Part shown: one piece after another, positions 43,980-56,700 of the stretch
Numbering within the stretch: position 1 is the stretch's first letter
Layout of the letters: the number at the start of each line of letters is the position of its first letter
Source: Lucinisca nassula
Lineage: Eukaryota > Mollusca > Bivalvia > Lucinida > Lucinidae
Direction: 5' to 3'
Length of the DNA: 64,000 bases
NCBI GenBank assembly: GCA_963580285.1
Contig: OY757026.1
Span: forward strand, 66,713,396-66,777,395
Program-made: the position numbers and the translations under genes
Notes under the pieces: generated by a model
The model's database searches: none
Seen by the model: the letters and a program-made list of their open reading frames with translations, nothing else
Told to the model about the DNA's origin: nothing

Positions 43980-44245
43980 CACAAGATAATATCTTGTTTG
44001 CACAACTTCCCAAGATCTATGTTGTGCAAACAAGATAATATGTTGTGCGAACAAGATAATATCTTGTGCACACAAGATATTAAGTTGTGCAAACAAGATA
44101 TTATCTTGTGTGCACAAGATAATATGTTGTCCGCACAACATAAATTATGTTTTCCGCACAAGATAATATCTTGTCCGCACAACATATTATCTTCTGCGCA
44201 CAAGAAAATATCTTGTTCGCACACTTTAATATCTTGTTCGCACAA
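43980..44245. repeat. Array of ~17 bp palindromes with ~24 bp period
   Basis: ACAAGATAATATCTTGT and close variants alternate with GCACAAC/GTTGTGC-like links (CCGCACAACATA, TGCAAACAAG). About ten palindromic units; spacing mostly 24 or 12 bp. Period multiples of three keep frames open on both strands (Gln-Asp-Ile-Cys-rich read-through). No spacers of unique sequence, so not a CRISPR array. Confidence 0.85.
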
Positions 44246-44439
44246 CACATTAAAAAAAATCATGTCCCTTCCCGGGTTCCGTAACATAAGCCTTACAAAC
44301 AACATTTCTTTTATACATACCTTGCTGTCTTTAGAAAGGATTTGGAGCGTCAGACGACTTTGCTGAGGCTTACGGAAGACTGGAAGAGGGAACCGGACGG
44401 CCAGTGAAAACAACAGAATTTTCATGAATGCGAAGCACG

Positions 44440-44700
44440 AGTGAAAGTTGTGATGTTTTCGACACATGAGATGAACTATTTTTTCTAGCACATCAGATAA
44501 GGAAATCCATAGTTTTAGCTTGGGACAGAAATTCTGTGCTAACCCTGGTGTTCTTACCCAAAATCGAATATTCTCGCGTGTTTGATGAATGCACTGGTTG
44601 AATACGACCTTATTTGCGCCGTCGTTAAGGTTGACGTCACAACACATTACGTCACGTCACTAAACATTCATGTAGTGTCATCACAATATGGCGGACGTCG
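44440..44700 (+). promoter_or_regulatory. Putative promoter and 5' end of the host gene
   Basis: Contains a perfect CRE TGACGTCA (44632-44639), then ATTACGTCACGTCAC, about 40 bp before ATGGCGGACGTCGG (ATG 44688). A 250 bp homologue in inverted orientation at 50590-50840 keeps the CRE (50649-50656), the TGTCATCACAA-ATGGCGGA start and GGAAATCC, ACCCTGGTGTTC blocks. Conservation of the CRE-to-ATG spacing in both copies suggests a real promoter, but it could also be a repeat. Confidence 0.45.
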
Positions 44701-47700
44701 GTAACCAGGTATTGTAGCACGCCGGAATACGGGTGTTAGCCTCCCAAAATAGCCTCAAGTTATTTACATCTTTCAAAAGTTATGATTCATTGGAAATAAT
44801 AACGACGTAAGTAGAACATATCAAATGTTCATTTCGCGAGAAAATCTGCTGTCATTTTTTTTTTCAGTTTATTTTGCCTAAGATTTATTCGTTGGATGGG
44901 AGAAATCATTGTTTGACTGTATTTAATTTATATCTTTCCTAAACCCTAATAAGCGGCTGCCTGACTATGTTTGAAACTGTTGCAGCCGTTACCTATGTGT
45001 TTGATACATTTTACCATTTTCATTTTGAAGTTAGCAGCTTTTTCTCAGGACTTCTGATATATATACAAAGAATCTAAAGCTATAGGTAAAGATTTTGTTT
45101 CAAAAGTTAACAAAACAGCTAAAGTCAGTGCAAACATATGTTGCATGAGTGTATCCTCACCTTACAGAAAATAACATTATTCAGCCTCTTTGTACATTTG
45201 TCCTGACAGAAGGCGAGTAATGTTAGTCAGAAAATGACCTCATTTAACCTGTGTGTACATATGTCCTCACTATAGGTTAATGTTGTATGGAAAATTACTT
45301 ATTCAGAGGCTAAGTTTTTGAGAAAATGATCTAATTCACCCTCTGAGGCAGGGAAAGGTAATGTATAGATTCAAGTATATATTCACCGAAAAAGATTATT
45401 TCTGTCGCACTGGATGAACTGGCAGGTTTGTCGGGACATGCTTGTGTCACACCAGACGCACTGTATGAACTGGCGGGTTGTCAGGACATGCTTGTGTCGC
45501 ACCAGACGCACTGGATGAACTGGCGGGTTTGTCGGGACTTGCTACTATCACAGATCACAGATCTGGGGCCCCAGATCTGGTTTTCACGGGATTATCAGTA
45601 TTTAGTATGATACAGCGCATATATCGTCAGAATTGAAATGGTTAAAATTTCTTAAATCGTTTTATAAAGATATACGAAACAAATTAAACAGTGTTCATAC
45701 TTTTATCATCCAGTCGTATTTTTTCTTGCAACCTTCTTATCTGAAACCGCTTTCTGTGTTTATTGCGTACTAAGGACATTCCATTTTTTGCTCGCGTGGA
45801 ATTATGTGCAAAAATGTGTGTGTCTAGGTGACAGCCAGAATCGGGTGCGACGGCACGGTGCTGGCATATAATTAAACTGCTCGCTGTTTGCATATAACTA
45901 AACAGATTAGCAGTTGAGGATAAACTAATTATCTCATTGACGATAAGTGTACAGGTCGATGAATGTTTACCGAACATTACGTCACACGGGCTGGTCCATC
46001 TGATACTGTTATCTAGGGCTGACAATATCATTAGGAAATGCAAACTTCTGAAATAAAAGCCGAAACTCATGCTCATATGCAACAATAGACAACATCCATG
46101 CTTGTTTGAATTATAAAAGATTGACATTAAAAATTTCCAAAAAATGTTGAGAAGAACCGAAAACTTAGACAAATACCTTACGCAATAACTGGATGGTAGG
46201 CATTGTTTTGAATGTAAGTTTGCTGTAGAAATGCTCGTGAAAAACAAATTAGCCTCTGTGTACTCTTTATCGCTGACTGCTAATATTAGTCATAAAATGA
46301 CCTCATTTCAGCCTCTGTGGGCATTCTTCCTCTCTGAAGGCTAATATTGGTCAGAAAATGTTATTGTTTCAGCCACTGTGTACATTTGTGGTCTGTGAAG
46401 GCTAATTTGGATCAGGAAATGACCTCATACGGCTGAATACATTTTTTTTTGTGCTTGAAGGCTAATATTGGTCAGAAAATGTCCTCAGTCAGCCTCTGTG
46501 TCCATTCTTCCTCCCAGAAGGCTAAAATTAGTCCGAAAATGTCCTCATTCAACCTTTCAGTTCGTGTCCATTCTTCCTCTCAGAAGGCTAATATTTTTAG
46601 AAAATGACCTCATTTGGCCTCTGTGTCCATTCTTCCTCTCAGAAGGCAAATATTAGTCAGAAAATGTCATCATTCAACCTTTGTGGACATTCATCCTCTC
46701 TGAAGACTAATATGGCGAGAAAATGTCCTCATTCAGCCTCTGTCTTCATTCCTTTCAGAAGGCTAATATTAGTCAGAAAATGTCCTCATTCAACCATTGT
46801 GGAAATTAATCCTCTCTGACAGAAAATGACGTCATTTGGCCTCTGAGTACATTCTTCCTATCTGCAGGCTTATATTTATCAGAAAAATAACTTCATTCAG
46901 CCTCTGTATATATTCTTCCTCTCAGAAGGCTAATGTCCCCATTCAACCTTTGTTGACATTCATCCTCTCTGACGGCTAATATTGATCAGAAAATGACCTC
47001 ATTTGGCCTCTGTTGACATTCTTCATACCTGAAGGCTAATATGGTCAGAAAATGACCTCATTTGGCCTCTGGCTACAAATGTCCTATCTGAAGATCTGAA
47101 TGCTTATATTTTTCAGAAAAATGACATCATTCAGCCTGTGTACATTCTTTCTTTCTGAAGGCAAATGTTTGTCAGGTAATTGACCTCATTCAGCCTCTGT
47201 GTACATTTTCATCTCTGAAGGCTAATATTGGTTTGAAAATGACATCGTTCAGCTATTGTGTACATTCTTCCTCTTTGAAGGCTAATTACAACTATTAAAC
47301 TATTAAAGTTGTCACAGTCAGTAAAATTCCATATTTAGCCTTCATGTGCATTTTCATCTGTGAAGGCTAATATTTGTGAGAAATGACCTCAATTTTTGTG
47401 GACAGTCTTGCTCTCTGCAGGCTAATGTAGGTTAGAAAATGTACTCATTCAGCCCCTGTCTACATTCTTCATCTGTGAAGGCTAATATTGGCCATCATTC
47501 AGGCTCTGTACAATGCTCATCTCTGAAGGCTAATGTTATTCGGAAAATGACCTCATTCTGATTCAGACTGTGTACATGTACATTGTTTATCCCTGAGCGT
47601 TAATGTTGGTCAGAAAATTTTCTCATTCAGCCTCTGTGGACATTCTTTCTTTGAAGGCTAATGTTTGTCTGAAAATGACCTCATTCAGACTGTCTTTATC

Positions 47701-50700
47701 TCTGAATGTTTATGTTGGTAAGAAAATGACCTCATTCAGCCTCTGTGTGCACTCTTCATCTCTGAAGGTAAATGTTGGTCAGAAAATGCCCTAATTCAGT
47801 TTGTACGGACATTGTTCCATTCTGAAGGCTAATGTTGGTCAGAACATGTCCTCATTTAGCCTCTTAGCTCCCGCCCATCGGGGCTTGAAGAAATAGATGG
47901 ACTGCATGATGCTTCGACGTAGAGCTCAAACCGACCGCACACAAGTACTGGTAAACCGTCAGAGGATCTAAGCCTGCCCAGGCAAAGCAGTGCGAGTTGG
48001 ATCGTCCATCCTTATGAACCCTATTGGTTTCATTGGGCAACAGGGCTGGAGGTGTCATTTCATCTCAGTATCAGGTAAACACCTGTATTATTAAACACAG
48101 TATGGCTGGTCCGATTAATCCGATAACTGATTACCGATATTCAATAAATAAATTCCTGAAAACTGATTATCATCACTGATTTGCTTGCAATTGATTATTT
48201 GATAATCACAATTTATTACCCAAAGTTGAGCCTAAAATAGGTATATGAGTGGTGGCAAACAGTGCAGACAAAGATGAGGCGCCACATTCTGCGGCGTCTC
48301 CATCTGGGTCTACACTGTTTGCTCAGGCATGTGTGTTCAAATGCATATGGCAAAGTACAGTATATGGTAGGAGTCATGCTCAGACAGAAAGCCAGACAGG
48401 TAAAATTATGACCAAATCTTCAGTGATCACTAATTGATTATCGATCGCTAATTGGAATGATAACCAATTACATGTAGCTTTTCAGCTCCGGTTAGCCAGC
48501 CCTAGTGAACAGACAATCAAGGTTTATACTTTCTGTTTCTGTGCCTAGTGACATTGACCTTAGTTGTCTCCCTTGATATTACCAGACGTTTTATGAATAG
48601 TTTTAATTGATAATACCACGGACCCAATGGTCCAAGATAACACCATTTTGTTATAATATTTAATTATTCTCGCTTTTACGAAGAAAAGTCGGGTATATTG
48701 TTTTCGTACCAGAGTTGAGTGGTCATCAGTTTCTTGTAAATGGATCTCTGCAACCACTAAAGTTACACTTCTGAAACTTTGCATGTGGATAGTACATGGT
48801 ATGTATATGGCAGTGGGCTACTTTTTTGTGACCTTGACCCCAATATGTATTAAGCAAGCAACCTGTCTTATTCAAACATGCATTTAGTTCCCGAAAAAGG
48901 TAAATGCATTAAATTTCACCTGGATTGGACATTTTGATTTTCTCTGAGGTGCTTGGTAAACACAGGGTTTTTGTGCACCTACCGTAAAGTTTCTATTAGA
49001 AGCCCATGCTCTAATAAACGCCCACCTCCCGATTTGGATGTTAAAAATGGCGATTTTTTGACAATTCTCGGAAAAATACCAGCCTCCAATAAAGGCCCAC
49101 TGTACTCCAATGTTGATTCATAGGAACGTTTTTTGTGACATTGTGACAGGGAAGGGAAATTAAATAAGTCAAACAAAATGACTTCAAGTTTGACACAAAA
49201 TGAGAAAAACGTTAATGATATTCACTTTAGTGAAGATGGGGGAGGTAACCATTATTCTGTTCTAAGACAAGGCTATTGTATCACCAGTCATTATACCTCC
49301 GGCATACAAAGTATGCTATGGTTATACCCCCGGCATACGAAGTATGCTATGGGGGTATAATGTTTTCGTCCTGCCGTTCATCCGTACGTGTGTCCGTTTG
49401 TCCGCCCGTCCGTTAACATTTAGGTTAAAGTTTTGCGTCAAAGTTTCTAAGAGATTGTCTCTTCTGAGCCCTTTGATATATTAAGTTGATAATTACATTG
49501 AAGTTATATACTGGTCTAAAAATTTCATTGATGCAAGTCCCACCCCCACAGTGACCTTGAGGTCAAGGTCACAGACTTATAAATTTCACATTTGGTTTTT
49601 TATTTTGCGTCAAAGTTTCTAAGGGATTGTATCTTCTGAACCCTTTGATAGATTTAGTTGATACTTACACTGAAGTTACATACTGGTCTAAAGATTTCAT
49701 TGATGCATGTCCCACCCCCACAGTGACCTTGATTATTCATATTTTCATAGCCACTTCCCCTCATAATGCAGACCAAAAACTGTTCTCTATATTCACCAAC
49801 TTCACACACAGGGGCTTGAAGAAATATATGGGCTGCATGATGCTTCCATGCAGAGCTGAATCCGGCCCACACACTAGTACTGGTAAACCGCTTAGAGGAT
49901 CTAAGCCATTCCAGGAACCGCGGTGCGAGGCGGACCGTCCATGCTAATAACCCTATTGGTTTCATTGGGCGACAGGGCTTGAGATGTCATTTCATCTCAA
50001 TGTCGGGTAAATGTCCCACAAAATTGGAAGCAACGTCTCCAAAATGACCTTTACAGTGTTGACGGGGACGTAAAACATCAAATCAAACAAAATTCATGAT
50101 AAAATATACAGTTCATTTCATATTGGAGTCTTATGTGAGATGTTTACTTTTTATTTACACATATTTTCAGGAACTGTTTTAGCAGATGCAGCTATGGCCA
50201 GTAAGTTATTAAAATTTTATATTTTATTCCTGCTTTTGGGTATTTATACAAAATATCTAGTCAATTAAAAGACTTTTTTCCAGGGGGCGGGGGTATTTCT
50301 GAATGAGAATTGTTTTCCTCTGCTTCCCCCATCACTGACAACTTTTACTTTGTCTAACTCTTCCTGATGGACACTGCAGGCCTTGGTGCTCAATGAGATT
50401 ATAAGAATCTTATATGGGTGTGAGGGGTGGATGGAAAAATCCGTCCCGAGGGTCACTGTCCGGCATCACGAGGCTTGCCGAGTGATGCCGGACAGTGATC
50501 CCGAGGGACGGATTTTTCTATCCGCCCCTCACAACCATATGGGATTCTTTTTCTTGCATACCTTCCATTTCTATTGCGCATTTTAATGCTGCTGTCACTT
50601 CGGTTACCGACCTCCGCCATTTTGTGATGACACAACAGGAATGTTTAGTGACGTCACGCATGACGACGCCGCGCATGAGGTTGTAATCAACCAGTGCATT

Positions 50701-53700
50701 TTCAAACACGCGATTATATTTGATTTGGGGTCGGAACACCAGGGTCAGAACAAATTTCTATCCCAGGGTAAAATCACGGATTTCCTTGTCTGGTGTGCAA
50801 GAATGAACAGGCTACATGTACATCTAACATCCAATGCTTTACAGCTGGTGTTGTGACATGTTTATACCCCCGGTATACGAAGTATGCTATCGGGATATAT
50901 AGTTTTCGTCCTGCCGTTCGTCCGTCCATCCGTGTTTCCGTCCTTCCGTCTGCCCTTCTGTCCGTCCGTTAACGTTTTGGTTAAAGTTTTGCGTTAAAGT
51001 TTTTAAGAGGTTGTATCTTCTGAACCGTTTAATAGATTTAGTTGATACTTACACTGAAGTTACATACTGGTCTAAAGATTTCATTGATGCATGTCACATC
51101 CCCCACAGTGACCTTGAGGTCAAGGCCACATACTTAGAAATTTTACAGTTTGGTTAAAGTTTTGTGTTAAAGTTTCTAAGAGGTTGTATCTTCGGAACCC
51201 TTTGATATATTTAGTTGATATTTACACTGAAGTTAGATACTGGTCTAAAGATTTCATTGATGCATGTCCCACCCCACACAGTGACTTTGAGGTCAAGGTC
51301 ACAGAGGTCAAGGTCACAGACTTAGAAATTTTACATTTTGGTTAAAGTTTTGCGTTCAAGTTTCTAAGAGGTTGTATCTTCTGAACCCTTTGATAGATTT
51401 AGTTGACACTTACACTGAAGTTACATACTGGTCTTAAGATTTCATTGATGCATGTCCCACTCCAACAGTGACTTTGAGGTCAAGGTCACAGACTTAGAAA
51501 TTTTACGTTTGGTTAAAGTTTTATGACAAAGTTTATAGATGCCTGTATGTTCTAAACTCTATGACAAATTCAGTTGATACTTGCATCAATGTTGCATACC
51601 AGTCCAAAGATTTTGAGATGCATGTCACTTCCCCACCCACAGTGACCTAGACCTCAGGGTCATGGACTTAGAAAGTTTACATTTGGTTAAAGATTTATGA
51701 CAAAGTTTATAGATACCTGCTACATAATGTTCTAAACTCTAAGACAAAATCAATTGATACTTGCGTCAATGTTGCATACCAGTTCAAAGATTTCATTGAT
51801 GCATATCCCACCCTGCTGCTTCAGTAACATTGATGCCCCCACCCCTTCAGTAACTTTGATGCTCTCACTCCCTTGGTCCATTTAGAAAGATTATGTTTGG
51901 TTTAGATTTTAAAAGCACATTATAGATTCTTATAGCTTCTTGACTTCTTCATTCGTGTTACATACAAGCTCCAAAGATATATCAGAGAGGTGGCACTGGC
52001 CGGGGGTATGCGTGACCCACTGGTCACTTTCTCTAGTTTTATATTGTGCTAAGTTTTTAATTGGCACCTTGACAAGTTATACTGACCTATTAAAAGGATA
52101 GCCGGTAAATGCCTTCAAATAATGACAGCTAGTCAAGCCTGAGAATATTTTTTGAAAACAATGGCAAACATTAGAATTTTTTGGATAAACGATGAAACAA
52201 TTGAAATGGTAGTTGCTCACATGACTTACTGGAGTGACAGTTTTCAAGATAAAATGATTCATTTACTGTGGATAGAAAGTGACTTTGAAGTCCGGTAATT
52301 TGTGTATTAAAGTGGTTTATTTCAAGAAGCAAGACATACATGTAAGCTTTGTATTCTTTGAAATTGTTGTCTTTCTAATCGTACATGTATGTCAATTGAA
52401 CTGAACTGAAGGCTTCCGGGGAGCTTATATGATAGGCAGTGGTGCGTTGTTGTCTTCATCTGCATCGTCAACATTTTCAAACGACATCTCTGCAACTGCT
52501 CGGCCAAATAAAACCAAATTACATGTGGAGCCTCCATAGGTTGGGGGAAAGAAAGTTTGTTCATGGGGTCTTGGTAACATGACCAAGATGGCCACCATGC
52601 CCATATATGGTAAAAATCTTCTTCTTAGGAAACAAATGCCCGATGACCTTGAAACTAAGTATACATCATCAGGGTCTTGGGGCCCCTTCCAAGTTTATTC
52701 AAACGATAACCTTTGGTTTTCCATGACATATTTTACATCAAGGTCAAATTTGGTCACATAGGCATTTGTATGGAAAAGACGCAAACAGCGATTCTTTTGT
52801 AGCCTGTGGCGTCAGAACTGATATTTGCAAGCAGCTGAATGAAATGGAAGTTTATCAGTTCCAAAGGTCAAGGTTATTCAGCGCTTGAAGAGTGAAGCAA
52901 AGATTTCCGCTGTAAAATGGTCTACAGCAGTCAAACGTTTGCCTGTGTACGCACATGTACATGTCTTAGGAAAGTACACATTATAATTTGTCTATATCAG
53001 GATTGATTGACTCCAACATGGTCATCAATGATACTTTTGATGACATTGTTGCTGACAATGTGGACAAAGTTGGAAAACGAGGCCCATATAGGAGCAGGTA
53101 GGGAGGAATTATTATACTTATTACAGTTACATTTGTATGTTGTACCTTTGATCAACAGAGTTTAAAAGCCTGATATAGAAAATAGAAGTGAAGGCAGTGA
53201 TCAGGAATCAATACAATTAACCCACAGCTCCCATCAGAGACACCAAGGGAAAGAAACACAAACATGAAACAATAGACCCTAATGGAAACGTAAACAGCGT
53301 GCAATTAAAGAGGGCAACAAAGTTGTCAACCGTGATTGGGTTAACCACATTAAATGCAGTCTGAATTTCACTCCATTAGTCCCTTTGTCAGTCTGTCAAC
53401 ATTTTTGTCACCATAGCACCAATCATTCTGTTTGGCAAATTTATTGTTGGGTAACCAAATGTATAGGGTTATAATTTAGATTGTGCGTTGGCAGCACAGT
53501 CAGAATCATCAAATTGGATGGTAGTAAGTGAAGGCAGTGATCAGGAATCAATACAATTAACCCACAGCTCCCATTAGAGACACCAAGGGAAAGAAACGCA
53601 AACATGAAACAATAGACCCTAATGGAGCTGAATGGAATGGAAGTTTATCAGTTCCAAAGGTCAAGGTTATTCAGCGCTTGAAGAGTGAAGCAACGATTTC

Positions 53701-56700
53701 CCCTGTAAAATGGTCTACAGCAGTCAAACTTTGCATGTGTACGCACATGTACATATCTTAGGAAAGTACACATTATTATTTTTCTATGTCAGGATTGATT
53801 GACTCCAACATGGTCAGCAATGATACTTTTGATGACATTGTTGCTGACAATGTGGACAAAGTTGGAAAACGAGGCCCATATAGGAGCAGGTAGAGGGGAA
53901 TTATTATACTTATTATAGTTACATTTGTATGTAGTACCTTTGATCAACAGAGTGTTAAAGCATGATATGATATAGAAAATAGAAGTGAAGACAGTGATCA
54001 GGAATCAATACAATTAACCCACAGCTCCCATCAGAGACACCAAGAGAAAGAAACACAAACATGAAACAATAGACCCTAATGGAAACGTAAACAGCGGGAT
54101 GCCAAAAGAACAGTTACTTTCCCACAAAATGGCCTACTGGCTATCCAAAATAAAATAATTTAAACGACAAAACACTAAGGATAAAAGACAAACCATAACA
54201 AAAATAAACTGCGACAGAAGAGCCGCCTTAAAACAGTCAGTGAAACGAATTCCACTAGGGGTCTTAAATCGATTTTACGTGGCCACAATCCTCACACTTA
54301 CTTCAATCGCAATTAAGACAAATAATTTGTTCAGTACGCATGAAGGCCTCCTAACACACCAGTGCACCCTCTCCGTGAACACAAAATAATCAATCAAAGA
54401 CAGAGATGAGACAACGGTGGGGACTAGACAACAAGAAACCACTGAAATGCTGGAGCAAAAGATAACTGATGGGCCCGACCAGAGACAGAGCATCAGCCAC
54501 CAACCAATATCACCTAGAATTAGATTATCTCTAATCCTCAGTAAGCCTATACGCCGGAACTGTCACAGAATCTGAGGCACTACCCACCAGCATGCAATTA
54601 AAGAGGGCAACAAAGTTGTCAACCGTGATTGGGTTAACCACATTGCATGCAGTCTGGATTTCACTCCATTAGTCCCTTTATCAGTCTGTCAACATTTTTG
54701 TCACCATAGCACCAATCATTCTGTTTGGCAAATTTATTGTTGGGTAACCAAATGTATAGGGTTATAATTTAGATTGTGCGTTGGCAGCACAGTCAGCATC
54801 ATCAAATTGGATGGCAGTAACCAAATTACATGTGGAACCTCATGGACATGTTCTGAAGAACCTCTGTAATGTAGGGTAAGAATTGCTATTAAGGCTGACC
54901 AGGCTGGACAGTGCTCCGACTCATTGCCTTTATAAATAAAAATGCTGTTTTCTAAGGAACCACAGTAATGCTGGGTAAGGGTTTTGTTAAGTGAAAGTTT
55001 TATTCTCTCAAATTGAAAGTTTATGTACTTTGTCATTCTAAAATTTTTCATTTGAAAATAGAACTTTTCATGGATGATCATCAAAACTAATACATGTATA
55101 CCATGAAATTTTGATTGATTATATTAAAGAGCTATTTTTTTCACTTTTTCTTTGCAGGTCATCGGGCGTGAAGAGGAAATGCATGTCTACTGGTGGCAAA
55201 AAGTCTGCCGCCCCATCAACTTCAACTTGTCACACAGTTTCAGAAGAATTGTTGGTATGTAGATAATTATTTATACCCTAGCTTTTTAAAGCACAGGGTG
55301 TCAGGGTGAGCTATTGTGATTTTCACCGTCCGTCGTCGTCCTTTCATTCACAATTTCTTTTAACAACATCTCCGAAACTACTGAACAGATTTGGACAAAA
55401 CTTGGCAGAAATAATTCTTAGGTGGTCCTCTCTCAAAGTTGTTCAAAGAATTCAATTCCATGCAGAACTCTGGTTGTCATGTGAAAAAAAAAAATAGAAA
55501 CCAATCTTTAAACAACAACTCTACACATAAACCTCTGAGCCAATTTCATTCAAACTTCATATATTTACATTTCCTGTGTAAAGTCTAATGTAAACCTATA
55601 GAAAACAATTGCGTTCATACTTCCACATGATTTTCAGTATCGTTAAGTGACGTCATTCTAAACCATTGTTCTCTATGGATTGATGACGTCAACGCTGCTC
55701 CGCTGTTTGTAGAAAAAAAAACGTGTAAATGTTTTTCAGCTTTAAAAGTTTGCCATACTAGCATTTTTTGGCCCAGTGATGTGCAAATAATGTAAATACA
55801 TGTAAACTTAATTTGTTTGCTTTTCCTGAAAGTATGAACGACAGTGGGTCGCTAGCAAAGTTTACATGAATCCCAAAATTCCGGGTTCATTTACTTTGCA
55901 CGCAACCCACTCCGTTCATACCTCCATGCACTGCAGAAAAATAAATTTCATTTCTTAAATGGATGTTGCTGATGACGCTCTAGCAAAAGAGCTAAAACAG
56001 TTCTGCTACAATGAAAAAAAAAATACTGCCAGTTATCCACATGACTTTCTGAAGCTAAGTGACATCTAGAAATCAGGTGAGATATCCAGGGTCTTCTTGG
56101 CCCTCTAGTTTTACTTTTTATGCCTCCGGATGTTTGTTTGTTTGTTTTTGGTTCATATTTAGTCTGATGATAGATATAGGTCCAATGTTTTATTCAGCAA
56201 TACCCCCATCCATATCCATGACCTCAAGGTAACGGTCATGGACTTGGAAATGTTTAATGTTTAAGACCCAGGTTAAGGTATTTATACTAGGTAGAACTTG
56301 AGGTCATACTTTCCGAACTGTGTAATGAATTTGGTTCATATTCAGTATTATGATACATATAGGTCCAAAGGTTTATTCAGAAAAATCTAATGTTTAAGAC
56401 TAAGACTGGCACGATTAATCGGATAACCGATTATACAATCAATAAATTCCTGAAAAATGATTATCATTACAGACTTGCTTACAATCGATTATTTGATAAG
56501 TACACTTTACTACCCAAAGTTGCGCCTAAATAAGCTGTATGAGTGACAGACCTAGATGAGACACCGCAGAACATTCTTCAGCCTCTCATCTGGGTCTACA
56601 CTGTTTGCTCCGGCCTGTCTGTTCAAATACATATGACAAAGTGCAGTATATGGTAGGAGTCCAGCTCAGACAGAAAGCCAGACAGGTAAATTATGACAAA

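Larger units (their letters stand above)
43519..44283. mobile_element. 765 bp TIR element with palindrome and palindrome array
   Basis: Flanked by ACATAA at 43513-43518 and 44284-44289 (6 bp target duplication). The ends are TACGGAGCCCGGGAAGGGAC and, as complement, TACGGAACCCGGGAAGGGAC, both continuing ATGATTTTTTTT, so the inverted ends exceed 30 bp with one mismatch. It contains a 119 bp palindrome (43784-43902), a direct copy of one of its arms (43903-43953) and an array of small palindromes (43980-44245). It has no transposase; the long frames on both strands come from the palindrome array. It lies about 400 bp upstream of the proposed first exon of the host gene. Confidence 0.88.
52834..54815 (+). 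repeat. Tandem segmental duplication containing exon 3
   Basis: Copy 1: GCTGAATGAAATGGAAGTTT at 52834, exon 53001-53097, R2 start (53170-53295), then a segment GCAATTAAAGAGGGCAACAA (about 53297-53520). Copy 2: GCTGAATGGAATGGAAGTTT at 53628, exon 53793-53889, a longer R2 (53975-54590), then the same GCAATTAAAGAGGGCAACAA segment (54595-54815). A spare R2 start (53525-53625) lies at the junction, so recombination between R2 repeats is the likely mechanism. Copy identity is very high. Confidence 0.85.

Noticed and set aside
43980..44245. CRISPR array
   Set aside because: Short palindromes at a fixed period, but with no unique spacers, no leader and no cas genes, in an animal genome and inside a TIR element.
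43519..44283. Bacterial-type toxin-antitoxin, phage or prokaryotic defence island anywhere in the window
   Set aside because: No prokaryotic operons, ribosome-binding sites or recognisable defence proteins; all larger structures are explained by eukaryotic mobile DNA or by one spliced gene.
43757..44647. 296-codon minus-strand protein gene
   Set aside because: Most of the frame is the palindrome array read with a period divisible by three; the plus strand is open for the same reason. Only its first third lies outside the element, in the promoter-homologue region.
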